A stretch of DNA of 64,000 nucleotides from Streptomyces formicae (GTDB taxonomy: Bacteria > Actinomycetota > Actinomycetes > Streptomycetales > Streptomycetaceae): positions 7,666,001 to 7,730,000 of the forward strand of contig NZ_CP022685.1 in assembly GCF_002556545.1 (NCBI RefSeq), in the 5' to 3' direction. Below, in pieces: positions 1 to 8,480 of this stretch. The notes under the pieces are model-generated. The model did no database searches. It was not told the DNA's origin and was given only the letters and a program-made list of their open reading frames with translations. The position numbers were made by a program, and so were the translations under genes. Position 1 is the first letter of the stretch. The number at the start of each line of letters is the position of its first letter.

Positions 1-411
1 CTCGACCGGGGCAGGTCCCTGGAGGAACTGGAGGGGCACCGCTGGCCGGATCCGCCCGCGGACGCGACTGCCCTGGTCAGAGCCGTGCACGAGATGCGGC
101 GCCGCCCCGTCGGGACCCTGGAGCCGCATGAGCTGGCGCGGCTGATCAGGCAGGACGTGGGCACGGCCTGGCTGCTGCCGCTGGCGGTGGAGATCCTCCG
201 GGACGCGGCGCCGCGGCAGGCGGAGGGCGGCTGGTTCGACGACGACTTGTTGTACGCCGTCGTCACCGGCAAGCCGGAGATCTGGGCAGCGGCACCGCAA
301 CTGGCCCGCGAGCTCCGCGACACCGTGGCGGTCCTGACCGATGTGTCGCGCTACGTCCGCCAGGAGATCGAGACGTTCTTGGCGACGGTTCCGGCTCCTG
401 GGGAGGACTGA
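1..411 (+). CDS. CdiI-like immunity protein (5' end outside window)
   Basis: The frame is open from base 1, so the N terminus lies upstream; 136 residues are visible. The pattern SLEELEG-W-P, then VRAVHEMRRRPVG, LARLIRQDVG and LLPLAVEILR resembles the contact-dependent-inhibition immunity family often annotated CdiI_4. Members of that family are thought to bind and neutralise a cognate toxin in the cytoplasm. No toxin is visible in the window next to it, so its partner may lie upstream or it may be an orphan. It ends 8 bases before the next gene and could be cotranscribed with it. The family call is by eye; the toxin target is unknown. Confidence 0.6.
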   Translation, partial: LDRGRSLEELEGHRWPDPPADATALVRAVHEMRRRPVGTLEPHELARLIRQDVGTAWLLPLAVEILRDAAPRQAEGGWFDDDLLYAVVTGKPEIWAAAPQLARELRDTVAVLTDVSRYVRQEIETFLATVPAPGED

Positions 412-419
412 CGACGCGC

Positions 420-1153
420 GTGTTCCACGAGATCGAGGACATCGAGCAGGAGCGCCTCCGCGTCGCCCGGCGCCCGCCCCCGCAGGACGCGCCCCCGGTG
501 CTGAGCACGTTCGACGTGACGCTGACCGTGCCCGCCGCGGAGTACGAGGCACGCCTGCGGTCCGTGCTCGACGCCGCGCTGGGGATCGCCCTCTCGGCGG
601 ACTTCGCCGAGGAGGACCTGCCGGTGGCCGCCGTGCCCGCGTGGTTCGCCGAGGTGAGCGGTCCGCTCTCGGCGCGGGCCCCGCGGTTCGCACGGCGCGG
701 CAGGGAGCGCTACGCCGCGGCGATCAGGGGCGGACGGTGCGGATCTGGGCCGACACCTGGGGCGAGTCCTTCTTCGCCTGCGACGAACTGCGCTGGCTGG
801 CCTACGTGTCGGGCGCCGAGGACGTGAGCGGGCCGGAGCTCAGGCGGGTCGACTGCGCCGAGGGCGGCCGGGGCCTCGACTGGTCCGGGGCGGACGGCTC
901 CCTGGAAGCGGCGATCCGCTCCCGTCTGCGTTCCCTCGCCGCCGGTGCGGTCACGCCCGAGGAGGTGTCGGGATGGGCGCTGGACGCCATGGAGGGCGAT
1001 TCCCCGCAGCTGCGTGACGGGCGGATCCGGACCGCCCTCGACCGGCTGTCCGGAGCGGATCTCCTGGAGGGCCCGGGGCAGTACCTGCACGGCAAAGAGG
1101 ACTTCGACGCCTGGGTCGAGGAATGGGACCGGCCCGCCACGCCATCGCCGTAG
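420..1153 (+). pseudogene. Frameshifted hypothetical protein
   Basis: A GTG start at 420 opens a frame with normal Streptomyces codon use up to about 730. Its natural continuation (IWADTWGESFFACDELRWLAYV onward in short segments) is in the frame one base earlier and runs to the stop at 1153. The switch falls at the GGGG run at 727-730, as expected from loss of one base there. Joined, the two parts give about 244 residues ending in an acidic, helix-rich tail. I do not recognise the family. It lies 8 bases after the immunity-like gene and 46 bases before the trypco2 gene. Real inactivation, a sequencing error and programmed frameshifting are all possible; I see no classic slippery heptamer, so the first two are likelier. 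Confidence 0.55.
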
Positions 1154-1199
1154 AGTATGCGCGGCATACCCGGAACGAACCGTGGAACGAGGGGGAAGC

Positions 1200-1538
1200 G
1201 TGGCCGAGGGGATCGGGGTCGGGGAGGCCGTGCAGGCGTTGCGGGACGAGTTGATGGCCGCCGCTGTCGCGGGGGCCGCGAGTGGGGTGAAGTTCGAAGT
1301 CGGGCCCATCGAGATGGAGTTCGCCTTCACCCTGACCAAAGAGGGCACCGCCAAGGTGGGCCTCAGCAAGATCTTCAGCTCCGTGGTGTCCGCGGACGTC
1401 TCCGGCAAGGTCGCCAAGGAGGACGTCCACCGGGTGAAGTTGGTCCTCACGCCCAAGGACGGCTCCGGCGGCCCGCTTCTGATCAGTAATCAGGACAAGG
1501 CGGACGTCGGGAAGTTGGACTCCTCCTTCGGGCGCTGA
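1200..1538 (+). CDS. Trypco2-family protein (trypsin-co-occurring domain)
   Basis: 112 residues from GTG at 1200, with the purine-rich GAGGGGGAA just upstream as ribosome site. The pattern (GVGEAVQALRDEL, then a hydrophobic AMAAAVAG-like stretch, IEMEFAFTLTKEG, SADVSGKV, HRVKLVLTP) matches the small trypsin-co-occurring domain 2 proteins, predicted to be all-beta adaptors encoded next to trypsin-like proteases in bacterial conflict systems. The next gene, 14 bases downstream, begins with a trypsin-like domain, so the pairing supports the call. The family's biochemical role is inferred from gene neighbourhoods; no catalytic motif is visible here. Confidence 0.7.
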   Translation: MAEGIGVGEAVQALRDELMAAAVAGAASGVKFEVGPIEMEFAFTLTKEGTAKVGLSKIFSSVVSADVSGKVAKEDVHRVKLVLTPKDGSGGPLLISNQDKADVGKLDSSFGR

Positions 1539-1552
1539 GGGGCGGGTCCGTA

Positions 1553-4500
1553 GTGGAGGACAGGCGCCGGGTCGCGGTGGTGGAGGCGGCTGGGCAGGGC
1601 TCCGGCTATCTGCTCGCGCCGCGCCTCGTCCTGACCGCCCAGCACGTGCTGGGCGACCACACACAGGCGACGGTACAGACCCCCGGTGGCGTGTCGGCCA
1701 ACTGCCAGGTGGTGTGGGCCCGTTCCGACGGCCCCTACGACGCCGCCCTCCTGCTGGCCGACGAGGACGTGCTCCCCGCCGTGGATCCCGTGCGCTGGGG
1801 AAGGGCGGTGACATCGGACCTCGCCGACGTCACGATCCTCGGATTCACCGCGCTGGCGGGCCGCGACGGACGCGTCGGGTCCGCGGTGTTCCGAGGGTCG
1901 CTCGACCCGCTGGAAGCCGTCGAGAGGGACCGGTACGTACTGGCCCTCCAGGGAGGCAGCCCGCCGGTCGGAGCCCCGGCGGCGTCGCCGTGGGCCGGTC
2001 TTTCGGGCGGGGCCGTCTGGTGCGGCGACACCGTCGTGGGGGTCGCCGTCGAGGACCTGCCGGGCTGGCCGCACAGTCGGCTCGAAGCCGTTCCCGCCTA
2101 CGCGCTCCTCGCGGACGACGGATTCCGCGAACTCATCCACCGTCACACCGGCACGGCCGTGCACCTCGAACCCGCCGAACTCGCCGAGGGCGCCGAGGCG
2201 GCGGAGCCCCTGGTGCCCCGCTCCGCGGTCACGCTGCTGCACCCCAGAGCGGAGACGGTGCGGTTCACCGGGCGCCGTGAACTCCTCGACGCGATGGTGG
2301 AGTGGAGCACCTCGGGCGACGGCCTGTCGGTGGCCCTGCTGACGGGCCCCGGTGGGGCGGGAAAGACCAGGATGGCCCGCGAAGTGGGCCACCGCCTCGC
2401 CGCTTCGAGGTACGCCGTGGTGCACCTGAGCAGGTACAGCGGGCCCGAGCAGCACCGGAGGATCGCCCGCGCGACGGCCCCCGTCCTCCTCGTGATCGAT
2501 TACGCGGAAAGCCACGTGGACGACCTCGGTGCCCTCCTCAAGATCCTGAGCAGGCGCCCGCCCGGCCGTCCGTTCAAGGTCCTCCTCGTCGCGCGCTCGG
2601 TCGGCCAATGGTGGGACGTCGTACGCGCCGACTGCGCGCCCGAGGCGTCCGACGTGACGGAGAAGGAGAAGGTCAGGCGCTGGGCGATCCCGGAGACCGA
2701 GTCGCTCGAAGTGGACGAGGACGAGGCGTTCCGTACGGCGGTGGAGGACCTGACGCGGGGCGCGCTCGCGCTCGGCCTCGCCGTGACCGCCCCGCCCGAC
2801 GAATCCTCCGCCTTCTACCGGCGTTCCCCGCGCGGGCGGCCGCGGACGATCCTCGACATCCACATGGCGGCGCTGGCCGGGGTCCTCGCGCCGTACTCCT
2901 CGGCGGAGGTGCGCGGCGCGCAGGAGACGCTGCTGCTGCACGAGAGCGCCTACTGGCGCAGGACGTCGCGGCGGGCACCGCTCGACGGACTCGGTGACGC
3001 GGCCCTGCGTAACGCCGTCGTCGCGGCCACGTTGGCGGGACCGGTGCCGAGGGGCCGCGCGCACGACATCCTGCACCGGGTACCGCGCATCGGCGAGCAC
3101 CCGGAGTCGGTGCGCTGGGCCGTGGCCGACTGGGTGGGCGGGCTCTACCCCCGGCCCGAGCCCGCCGAGGACGGCGTCCGCCAGCAGTGGGGTCCTCTGG
3201 AGCCCGACCCCTTGGGCGAGTACCTCGTGGGCACCTGCGTGGCGGCCGAACCCGAGATCTTCCTGCGTCTGGTGGGCGTCCTCCACGCCGAGGAGGCCGT
3301 GAACTCCCTCCTCGTACTGAGCAGGGCCGCCGCACGGATCGGGACCGAGGCGCTGGAGAACGTCCTGCTGACAGCCGTGCGCGCGGACCCGGCCCGGCTC
3401 GCGCCCCTGCTGGTCGCCGCGGGAACCCGCAGCGCGGAACCCGCGATCCTGATCGCCGCGCTCGACCTGATCCTCGCCGAGGAACTGCTGCCGCCCGACC
3501 AGTTGCGGGAACTCTCCCTACGCACCCCGTTGATGACCCGCGCGCTCGCCTCGTGGAGCATCCGCCTCGCCGACCGGCTCGCGCAGCTCGTGGACGAGCA
3601 GGCGCAGGACCCCGAGGTGGAGCGCGCGGCCTCCCTGCACAACCTCGCCATGAGGCTCATGTCCGACCACCGTTACGAGCAGACCCTCACCACCGTGACG
3701 TCCGCGCTCGGCCTCCTCGACACCGTGCCGACCGGGCAGCCGCTGCTTGAAGGACTGCTGCTGCACCACAGGGCCGCGGCCCTCGGAAAGCTGGGGCGGG
3801 CACAAGAGGCGGTGCGGGACGGCAGGAAGAGCATCGGGCTGGTGAAGACCTGGCAGCCGGAGGACCCCGATGACCGCCTTTCCGTCCTGGCGGGAGCACT
3901 GAACAACCTCGCCATCAACCTCGCCGACACCGGTGACCTCGGCGAAGCACTGGACACGGCCCGCGCCTCTGTCGACATGCGCCGCGATCTGGCCGCCCGG
4001 CAACCCGGCACGCTGCCCGACCTCGCCCGGTCGCTCAACACGTTCGCCCAGCGCTGCCGGGAGGCGGACCTGCACGCCGAGGCGCTGGAGGCGGCCGAGG
4101 AGTCGCTGCGTACCCGCAGGGCCGCCGCCGACGACCACCCCGACGCCTATCTCCCCGAACTGGCGTCCACACTGACCACCAAGGCACAGGTCCTGACGGA
4201 CCTCGGCGACCTCACGGGCGCACGGGAAGCCCTCGCGGAGGCGGCGTCCATCGGGCGCCGCCTCATGCGCCTGGAGCCGACGGCCTATCGCAGGGCGGAG
4301 TACGTACTGACGCTGCACACCCTGGCGCAGCTCTGCGTCGAGGGTCACGCCCCGACGGAGGCCGTGGCGGCCGCGGACGAAGCCGTCGTGCTGGCGCGGG
4401 AACTGGCCTCCGCCCACGGCCGCGGTTATCTGCCCCTGCTCGGAGCGTCCTTCCTCGTGCAGACGGCGGCCCTGAGCGCCGCGTCGTGCCCCGCGATGGG

Positions 4501-4888
4501 CTTCCGGGCGGCCAACAAGTCCGCCCAGGTCTTCCGGACCGTCTTCCGCGGGGAATCCCCTGACGTGAGCGGCCTGTTGAGCGCCCTGCGCAATCAGGGC
4601 CAGTACCTGTCCCACATGAGGCGGTACGAGGAGGCCGAGCAGGTCGCGGCGGAAGCCGTGGCCGCCTTGGCGGGGCTGCCCGAGGGACTGCGCGAGGAGT
4701 ACGCCAAGGAGCACGCGGACGCGCTCGTCGCGCACGCCAGGACGCTGCTCGCCCTGGAGCGCCCACGGGAGTGCCGGGAGGCGAGGGACGCCGCGCTCGC
4801 CCTCTACCGGCGGCTCGACCGGGAAGCCCCGGGCGCGCACACCCGGCTCATCGCCGACGTGACGCGCCTCGGGGCCCCGCCCGACTGA
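1553..4888 (+). CDS. Trypsin-like protease / STAND NTPase / TPR fusion
   Basis: 1111 residues from GTG at 1553. Residues 1-200 form a trypsin-like protease with an apparently intact triad: His31 (TAQHVLG), Asp63 (YDAALL) and Ser151 (GLSGGAVW). A linker leads to FTGRRELL and a P-loop NTPase with Walker A GPGGAGKT at 265-272 and Walker B ending at Asp316 (VLLVIDYAE). From about residue 670 to the end there are degenerate TPR repeats (for example LNNLAINLADTGDLGEALDTA). There is no signal peptide, so it should act in the cytoplasm. The layout matches STAND-type sensors in which the repeats recognise a trigger, the NTPase switches state and the N-terminal domain is the effector. A role in anti-phage or self-recognition conflict is inferred. 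It is likely cotranscribed with the trypco2 gene. Confidence 0.8.
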   Translation: MEDRRRVAVVEAAGQGSGYLLAPRLVLTAQHVLGDHTQATVQTPGGVSANCQVVWARSDGPYDAALLLADEDVLPAVDPVRWGRAVTSDLADVTILGFTALAGRDGRVGSAVFRGSLDPLEAVERDRYVLALQGGSPPVGAPAASPWAGLSGGAVWCGDTVVGVAVEDLPGWPHSRLEAVPAYALLADDGFRELIHRHTGTAVHLEPAELAEGAEAAEPLVPRSAVTLLHPRAETVRFTGRRELLDAMVEWSTSGDGLSVALLTGPGGAGKTRMAREVGHRLAASRYAVVHLSRYSGPEQHRRIARATAPVLLVIDYAESHVDDLGALLKILSRRPPGRPFKVLLVARSVGQWWDVVRADCAPEASDVTEKEKVRRWAIPETESLEVDEDEAFRTAVEDLTRGALALGLAVTAPPDESSAFYRRSPRGRPRTILDIHMAALAGVLAPYSSAEVRGAQETLLLHESAYWRRTSRRAPLDGLGDAALRNAVVAATLAGPVPRGRAHDILHRVPRIGEHPESVRWAVADWVGGLYPRPEPAEDGVRQQWGPLEPDPLGEYLVGTCVAAEPEIFLRLVGVLHAEEAVNSLLVLSRAAARIGTEALENVLLTAVRADPARLAPLLVAAGTRSAEPAILIAALDLILAEELLPPDQLRELSLRTPLMTRALASWSIRLADRLAQLVDEQAQDPEVERAASLHNLAMRLMSDHRYEQTLTTVTSALGLLDTVPTGQPLLEGLLLHHRAAALGKLGRAQEAVRDGRKSIGLVKTWQPEDPDDRLSVLAGALNNLAINLADTGDLGEALDTARASVDMRRDLAARQPGTLPDLARSLNTFAQRCREADLHAEALEAAEESLRTRRAAADDHPDAYLPELASTLTTKAQVLTDLGDLTGAREALAEAASIGRRLMRLEPTAYRRAEYVLTLHTLAQLCVEGHAPTEAVAAADEAVVLARELASAHGRGYLPLLGASFLVQTAALSAASCPAMGFRAANKSAQVFRTVFRGESPDVSGLLSALRNQGQYLSHMRRYEEAEQVAAEAVAALAGLPEGLREEYAKEHADALVAHARTLLALERPRECREARDAALALYRRLDREAPGAHTRLIADVTRLGAPPD

Positions 4889-4900
4889 CCGGACCGGGCG

Positions 4901-5746
4901 CTACGCCTTGCGCCCCACCGCCCCGTACGCGTCGACCGGCGTCGGGTCCGCGGACTCCGCCCGCCACCGCGTGACCTGCTCGACGCCCGGCTCCACCAGG
5001 TCGAGGCCGTCGAAGAAGCCGCCGATCTCGGCGACCTCGCGCACGTAGTACGGGATCGCGCCGCTCTTGTTGTACTCGTTCGACGCGGCGATCATGCCCT
5101 CGCTGGTGGCCGTGGAGTCGCTGATGACCAGGTAGCTGCCGGACGGCAGACCGGCCATCAGGCGGGCGACCAGGTCGCGGGCCCGGTCGTAGTCGGCGAC
5201 GTGGCCGAGGGTGTTGAGGATGATCAGGGCGACGGGACGCGAGAAGTCCAGGGTCGCCGCGGCCTTCTCCAGGATGGCCTCGGGGTCGTAGAGATCGGCG
5301 TCGATGTACGACGTCACGCCCTCGGGCGTGCTCGTCAGGAGGGCCCGGGCGTGGGCGAGGACCAGCGGGTCGTTGTCGACGTAGACGATGCGCGAGTCGG
5401 GGGCCGCGGCCTGGGCGACCTCGTGCGTGTTGTCGGCCGTGGGCAGGCCCGTGCCGATGTCGAGGAACTGGCGTATGCCCTGCTCCGTGGCGAGGTGGCG
5501 GACCGCGCGGCCGAGGAACTGGCGGCTGGTGCGCGCCACGTCGACCAGGCCGGGGAAGATCTCCCTGATGTGGTCCCCGAGTTCGCGGTCCTTCTCGTAG
5601 TTGTCCTTGCCGCCCACGAAGTAGTTCCAGAAGCGCGCGGAGTGCGGCTTGCTGGTGTCGATGCGGGCGCGCACCTCCGCCGCGTCCTCGGCGGAGCCGA
5701 ACGCGGGGTCTGCGGCGGGACCGAGGTGCTGGGCGTTGTCCGACAC
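4901..5746 (-). CDS. SAM-dependent methyltransferase, PF04672 family
   Basis: 281 residues from ATG at 5746, with AGGAGG eight bases upstream. The N-terminal ID-TSKPHSARFWNYFVGGKDNYEKD segment and the SAM-binding FLDIGTGLPT followed by VYVDNDPLVLAHARALL are typical of the large actinobacterial PF04672 (DUF574) family. Substrates of this family are mostly unknown. Twelve bases separate its stop from the convergent STAND gene, with no obvious terminator between them. A paralogue with the same motifs lies at 20228-21040. Confidence 0.85.
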   Translation of the reverse strand: MSDNAQHLGPAADPAFGSAEDAAEVRARIDTSKPHSARFWNYFVGGKDNYEKDRELGDHIREIFPGLVDVARTSRQFLGRAVRHLATEQGIRQFLDIGTGLPTADNTHEVAQAAAPDSRIVYVDNDPLVLAHARALLTSTPEGVTSYIDADLYDPEAILEKAAATLDFSRPVALIILNTLGHVADYDRARDLVARLMAGLPSGSYLVISDSTATSEGMIAASNEYNKSGAIPYYVREVAEIGGFFDGLDLVEPGVEQVTRWRAESADPTPVDAYGAVGRKA

Positions 5747-6081
5747 GGAATCCTCCTGAGGGGCGGCGTACGGCGCACGGGGGTGGCGTGGTCCGTCGCG
5801 GGCACATGGGTGGTTCGACGATCAAGTATCAATCTAGACGGCCTTGTCAGCCGCTCCGTTGCCTGCCCCGACCCTGTCACCGAAATCCAACTCGCGCGCC
5901 CGGAGCCCCGCTTGGAATCGGGACGTGGCGCCGAGCAGGGTCATCACCTTGGCGACCCGGACCTGGGTGCGTTCGCCATGGTGGCGACATTCTGCGGTGT
6001 CGCGCGAAGGGGGGCAACGGCGGCAGCAAGTGGCCATGTGCTCGCTTCCGGGACGCCCGCGGCGGGGGGGGAGTACCGGAC
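5747..6081. other. Intergenic region without a supported gene
   Basis: Together with the hairpin that follows, this makes a 417-base gap between the methyltransferase start and the endonuclease stop. It holds the presumed methyltransferase promoter (an AT-richer patch near 5818-5840) and no open frame with convincing codon use. A 67-codon minus-strand frame at 5834-6037 is rich in Arg and Cys and has no recognisable domain, so I do not call it. Confidence 0.5.
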
Positions 6082-6130
6082 CGGCACGGAGCCACGCCCG
6101 GGCAGGCCACCCTGGCGTGGCTCCGTGCCG
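6082..6130 (-). terminator. Perfect 17-bp hairpin downstream of endonuclease I gene
   Basis: CGGCACGGAGCCACGCC at 6082-6098 is exactly complementary to 6114-6130, with a 15-base loop. It begins 34 bases beyond the stop codon of the minus-strand endonuclease gene, the usual place for an intrinsic Streptomyces terminator. There is no strong U tract, which is common in this genus. Confidence 0.75.
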
Positions 6131-6163
6131 TCTCGCCCGCGATGCTCGCGATCCCAGGGCGCC

Positions 6164-6988
6164 TCAGTAGACCTCTTCCACCCACTCCGGGTGGTCGATG
6201 AACGGGTTCCTGTTGTGCTGGAACTTGTCGAATATGACCTGGTTCCGGTTCTTCTCGAACGCGTCCGGCGGGTCCTCGTCGCTCCACTTCTTCAGGACGG
6301 AGAGCTTGCCGATGGCGGGCGCGCTGCCGTTGTCCACCTTGTCGTTGGGCTCCAGGTCGGGGAAGCCGCTCTCGCCGTCGTAGCGCACGGCCATGTAGAG
6401 GATCATGCGGGCCACGTCGCCCTTGACCGCGTCGCGCGGCTCGAAGGAGTCGCCGTCGGTGAGGTTGCCGGGGGCCCCTTCGACGGCGCTGCCGCCGTTG
6501 TCGAAGTCCTTGTTGCCCCGGATGCTGTTCACCGTGACGTCCTCGGGACGCAGGTGGTGGATGTCGGTGCCGGGACCCGTGGAGGTGCCGAAGTCCCCGT
6601 GGGACTTGGCCCAGACGTGCTCGCGGTTCCAGTCGCCCTGGTCGCCGCCGCTGCTGTCCTTGCTCCGCGAGGTGCCGCTGTAGAGCAGGATCACGTTGGA
6701 GCTGTTGGCGGGGTCCTCGTCGGTGCTCTTGAGGGCGTCCCAGACCTGGTCGTACGAGAGTTTGGTCTGCTCGCTGATGATCGTGTGAAGGGCGGACTTC
6801 AGCTCGGGGCCTGTCTTGCCGAGCGCGTCCTTGTAGTACGTGTCGTCGTAGGCGCCGACGGCAGCGGTGGCCGGTGCCTGTGTGGGGGAGGGGGTGGCCG
6901 TCGCGGTGGCCGGCACGGTGATGCCGACGAGGACCGCGGCCGCGGTCAGGGCCAGGGGTTGCCAGCGGCGTACGCGCGGGACGGGCAT
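6164..6988 (-). CDS. Secreted endonuclease I (EndA/NucM family)
   Basis: 274 residues. Residues 1-32 form a signal peptide (basic start, hydrophobic ALTAAAVLVGITVPA, then ATATA). The mature protein carries the endonuclease I signature: SYDQVWDAL, WNREHVWAKSHGDFG, DIHHLRPED and NSIRGNKDF, with the His, Glu and Asn residues that bind the catalytic metal and activate water. Family members cut DNA, and often RNA, without sequence specificity outside the cell. It stands alone, with its own downstream hairpin; nutrient scavenging from extracellular DNA is the simplest role. Confidence 0.88.
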   Translation of the reverse strand: MPVPRVRRWQPLALTAAAVLVGITVPATATATPSPTQAPATAAVGAYDDTYYKDALGKTGPELKSALHTIISEQTKLSYDQVWDALKSTDEDPANSSNVILLYSGTSRSKDSSGGDQGDWNREHVWAKSHGDFGTSTGPGTDIHHLRPEDVTVNSIRGNKDFDNGGSAVEGAPGNLTDGDSFEPRDAVKGDVARMILYMAVRYDGESGFPDLEPNDKVDNGSAPAIGKLSVLKKWSDEDPPDAFEKNRNQVIFDKFQHNRNPFIDHPEWVEEVY

Positions 6989-7188
6989 GTGGGGGGTGTC
7001 CTTTCCCGAAGGCCTCGCGAACCGCGCGCCCGCCCAAGGAGCGTGCGGTCTACGCGAGTTGACTAATCAACCACCGGGAGAGTGGCACGGATGTACGTAT
7101 TCTCGTGTGAACCTCGTGGAACGGTTGGGTGACGATGTCATGGACACGGCCGGTCGGGGTCCGTGCCCATGACGCGTCGCGCGTGCCG

Positions 7189-7611
7189 TTACAGGCCGAG
7201 CAGCCCCGGGTCGGCCGCCAGCGCCCGGAAGTACTCCAGCGGATCCGACACCATGCGGCGCTCCTTGAGGTCGAGCAGTCCGGCCACGCCGGTCACCGTC
7301 GCGGCGACGCTGCCGTCCGCCTTGGTGATCGTCTGCTCCGTACGGAAGGTCTTGCGCTCGCCCCAGACGAACAGGCAGCTCACGGATATCTCGTCGCCCG
7401 CGCGCAGCTCGCCGCGGTAGCGGATGGTGTTCTCCAGGGCCACCGGGCCGACGCCCTTGCCCAGCAGGTCCGTCTGCTGGATCCCGGCGGCGCGGAGCAG
7501 GGACCAGCGGGCGTGCTCGGCGTACTGGAGGTACACGGCCTGGTTGAGGTGGCCCTGCGAGTCCGTCTCGTACCCACGGACACCGATGCTCACGGAATAC
7601 GGGTCTGCCAC
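7189..7611 (-). CDS. Hotdog-fold acyl-CoA thioesterase
   Basis: 140 residues from ATG at 7611, preceded by GGGAAT. YSVSIGVRGYETDSQGHLNQAVYLQYAEHARW is the hotdog core; YETDSQGHLNQAVY corresponds to the YxxxDxxGHxNN-type segment of YbgC/FadM thioesterases, with Asp and His in place, followed by the strand segment VALENTIRYRGELRAGDEI. It should hydrolyse small or medium acyl-CoAs in the cytoplasm. No pathway genes adjoin it, so the substrate is unknown. A composite repeat lies 100 bases upstream of its start. Confidence 0.8.
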   Translation of the reverse strand: MADPYSVSIGVRGYETDSQGHLNQAVYLQYAEHARWSLLRAAGIQQTDLLGKGVGPVALENTIRYRGELRAGDEISVSCLFVWGERKTFRTEQTITKADGSVAATVTGVAGLLDLKERRMVSDPLEYFRALAADPGLLGL

Positions 7612-7711
7612 GGGATTCCCTTCGGGGTGCGGTGGTTGGGGTGGGTGTGCCCCGCGTCTTCAACTCACCCGTGGCACAGGGAATTCCGGGGGCGCCGGAA
7701 CGGCCGCCCCA

Positions 7712-7826
7712 GGGGCGCGGGGAACTGCGCGAGCAACCACGAAAAAGCCGCAGACGCGTCTGCGGGGGATCTCGGCAGTCGCGTCTGCGGCTTGTCGCGC
7801 GCCGAGCGCGCCGTTCCCCGCGCCCC
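7712..7826. repeat. Composite nested inverted repeat, copy 1
   Basis: The outer arms GGGGCGCGGGGAAC (7712-7725) and its complement (7813-7826) enclose inner arms AAGCCGCAGACGCG (7745-7758) and complement (7780-7793). The same architecture recurs at 60385-60499, and the outer 20-bp core recurs singly at 15952 and 44569. The element lies between the minus-strand hypothetical gene and the thioesterase gene, reads through no gene, and could act as a terminator for the former. Confidence 0.85.
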
Positions 7827-7841
7827 TGACGGGGCGTCTCC

Positions 7842-8480
7842 TTATGTCCGCCGAGGCGAAGCCAGGACGTAGCGGGCGCCGCCGCGTGCCTCCGCGTGCT
7901 CGCTGGTCTGCCACCCGGCCCGTTCCAGCGCGGCAACACAGGCGCGCAGGTCGGTCGGGGTGGACGCACGGACGGTGACCGCTTCCGGCTGGGGCGAGGG
8001 AGCCACCCGGTATCCGTCATGGCCCGCGCCCGCAGGCTCGCACCCGGTCGCCTCCAGCGCCAGCGCGGCCGCCTGCACCAAGTGGCCCCGCTCCCAGGCG
8101 CAGGGGCGCTCGCGCGAGCCGTCCGTGTTCGTCATGCGGCGCAGCTCGATCAGTCCCTCCCAGGCGCCGCGCACCTCCCGCGCGCGGGAGGGTCCCTCGG
8201 GGCCGACGGGTGCCGTCTCCGTGCCGGTGCGCGCGGCGAAGACTCCGGAGGGCGCGGGCGCGGGGGCCGGTGGCGGCTCGGGGGCGGCCGGGGTCGCGCC
8301 CTCCTCCCGTACGCGGTGGCCCGCGGGCGTCAGGAAGTACGCGTGCGGGGGGCGGGGGTGGCGGAAGGCGAGACGCGCCCGCACCAGGCCGGTGAGCTGG
8401 GCCTCGGTGCCGGACAGGCGCCCGGTCTCCGGCTCCGCGGCCGCGATGATCCGGCGCTGAGCGGCGGTGGGCGGTTTCAC
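7842..8480 (-). CDS. Conserved-type hypothetical protein coupled to MmyB regulator
   Basis: 212 residues. I chose the GTG at 8480 because it overlaps the stop of the upstream regulator gene as GTGA, which implies translational coupling; longer in-frame starts would run back into the regulator. The N-terminal part (PPTAAQRRIIAAAE, LVRARLAFRHPRPPHAYFLTPAGHRVREE) resembles a winged-helix or restriction-like edge, followed by an Ala/Pro linker and a compact C-terminal domain (AVTVRASTPTDLRACVAALERAGWQ). No catalytic motif is recognised. The coupling suggests a role related to the regulator. Confidence 0.6.
   Translation of the reverse strand: MKPPTAAQRRIIAAAEPETGRLSGTEAQLTGLVRARLAFRHPRPPHAYFLTPAGHRVREEGATPAAPEPPPAPAPAPSGVFAARTGTETAPVGPEGPSRAREVRGAWEGLIELRRMTNTDGSRERPCAWERGHLVQAAALALEATGCEPAGAGHDGYRVAPSPQPEAVTVRASTPTDLRACVAALERAGWQTSEHAEARGGARYVLASPRRT

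Noticed and set aside
420..1153. Programmed -1 frameshifting in the split gene
   Set aside because: No X-XXY-YYZ slippery heptamer is present at the junction, and no clear downstream pseudoknot was seen.
5834..6037. 67-codon minus-strand frame between the methyltransferase and endonuclease genes
   Set aside because: Arg/Cys-rich composition, no domain and no clear ribosome site.
7058..7071. Near-palindrome GTTGA-CTAA-TCAAC upstream of the endonuclease gene
   Set aside because: Arms are only five bases and no matching site or regulator is nearby; could be chance.
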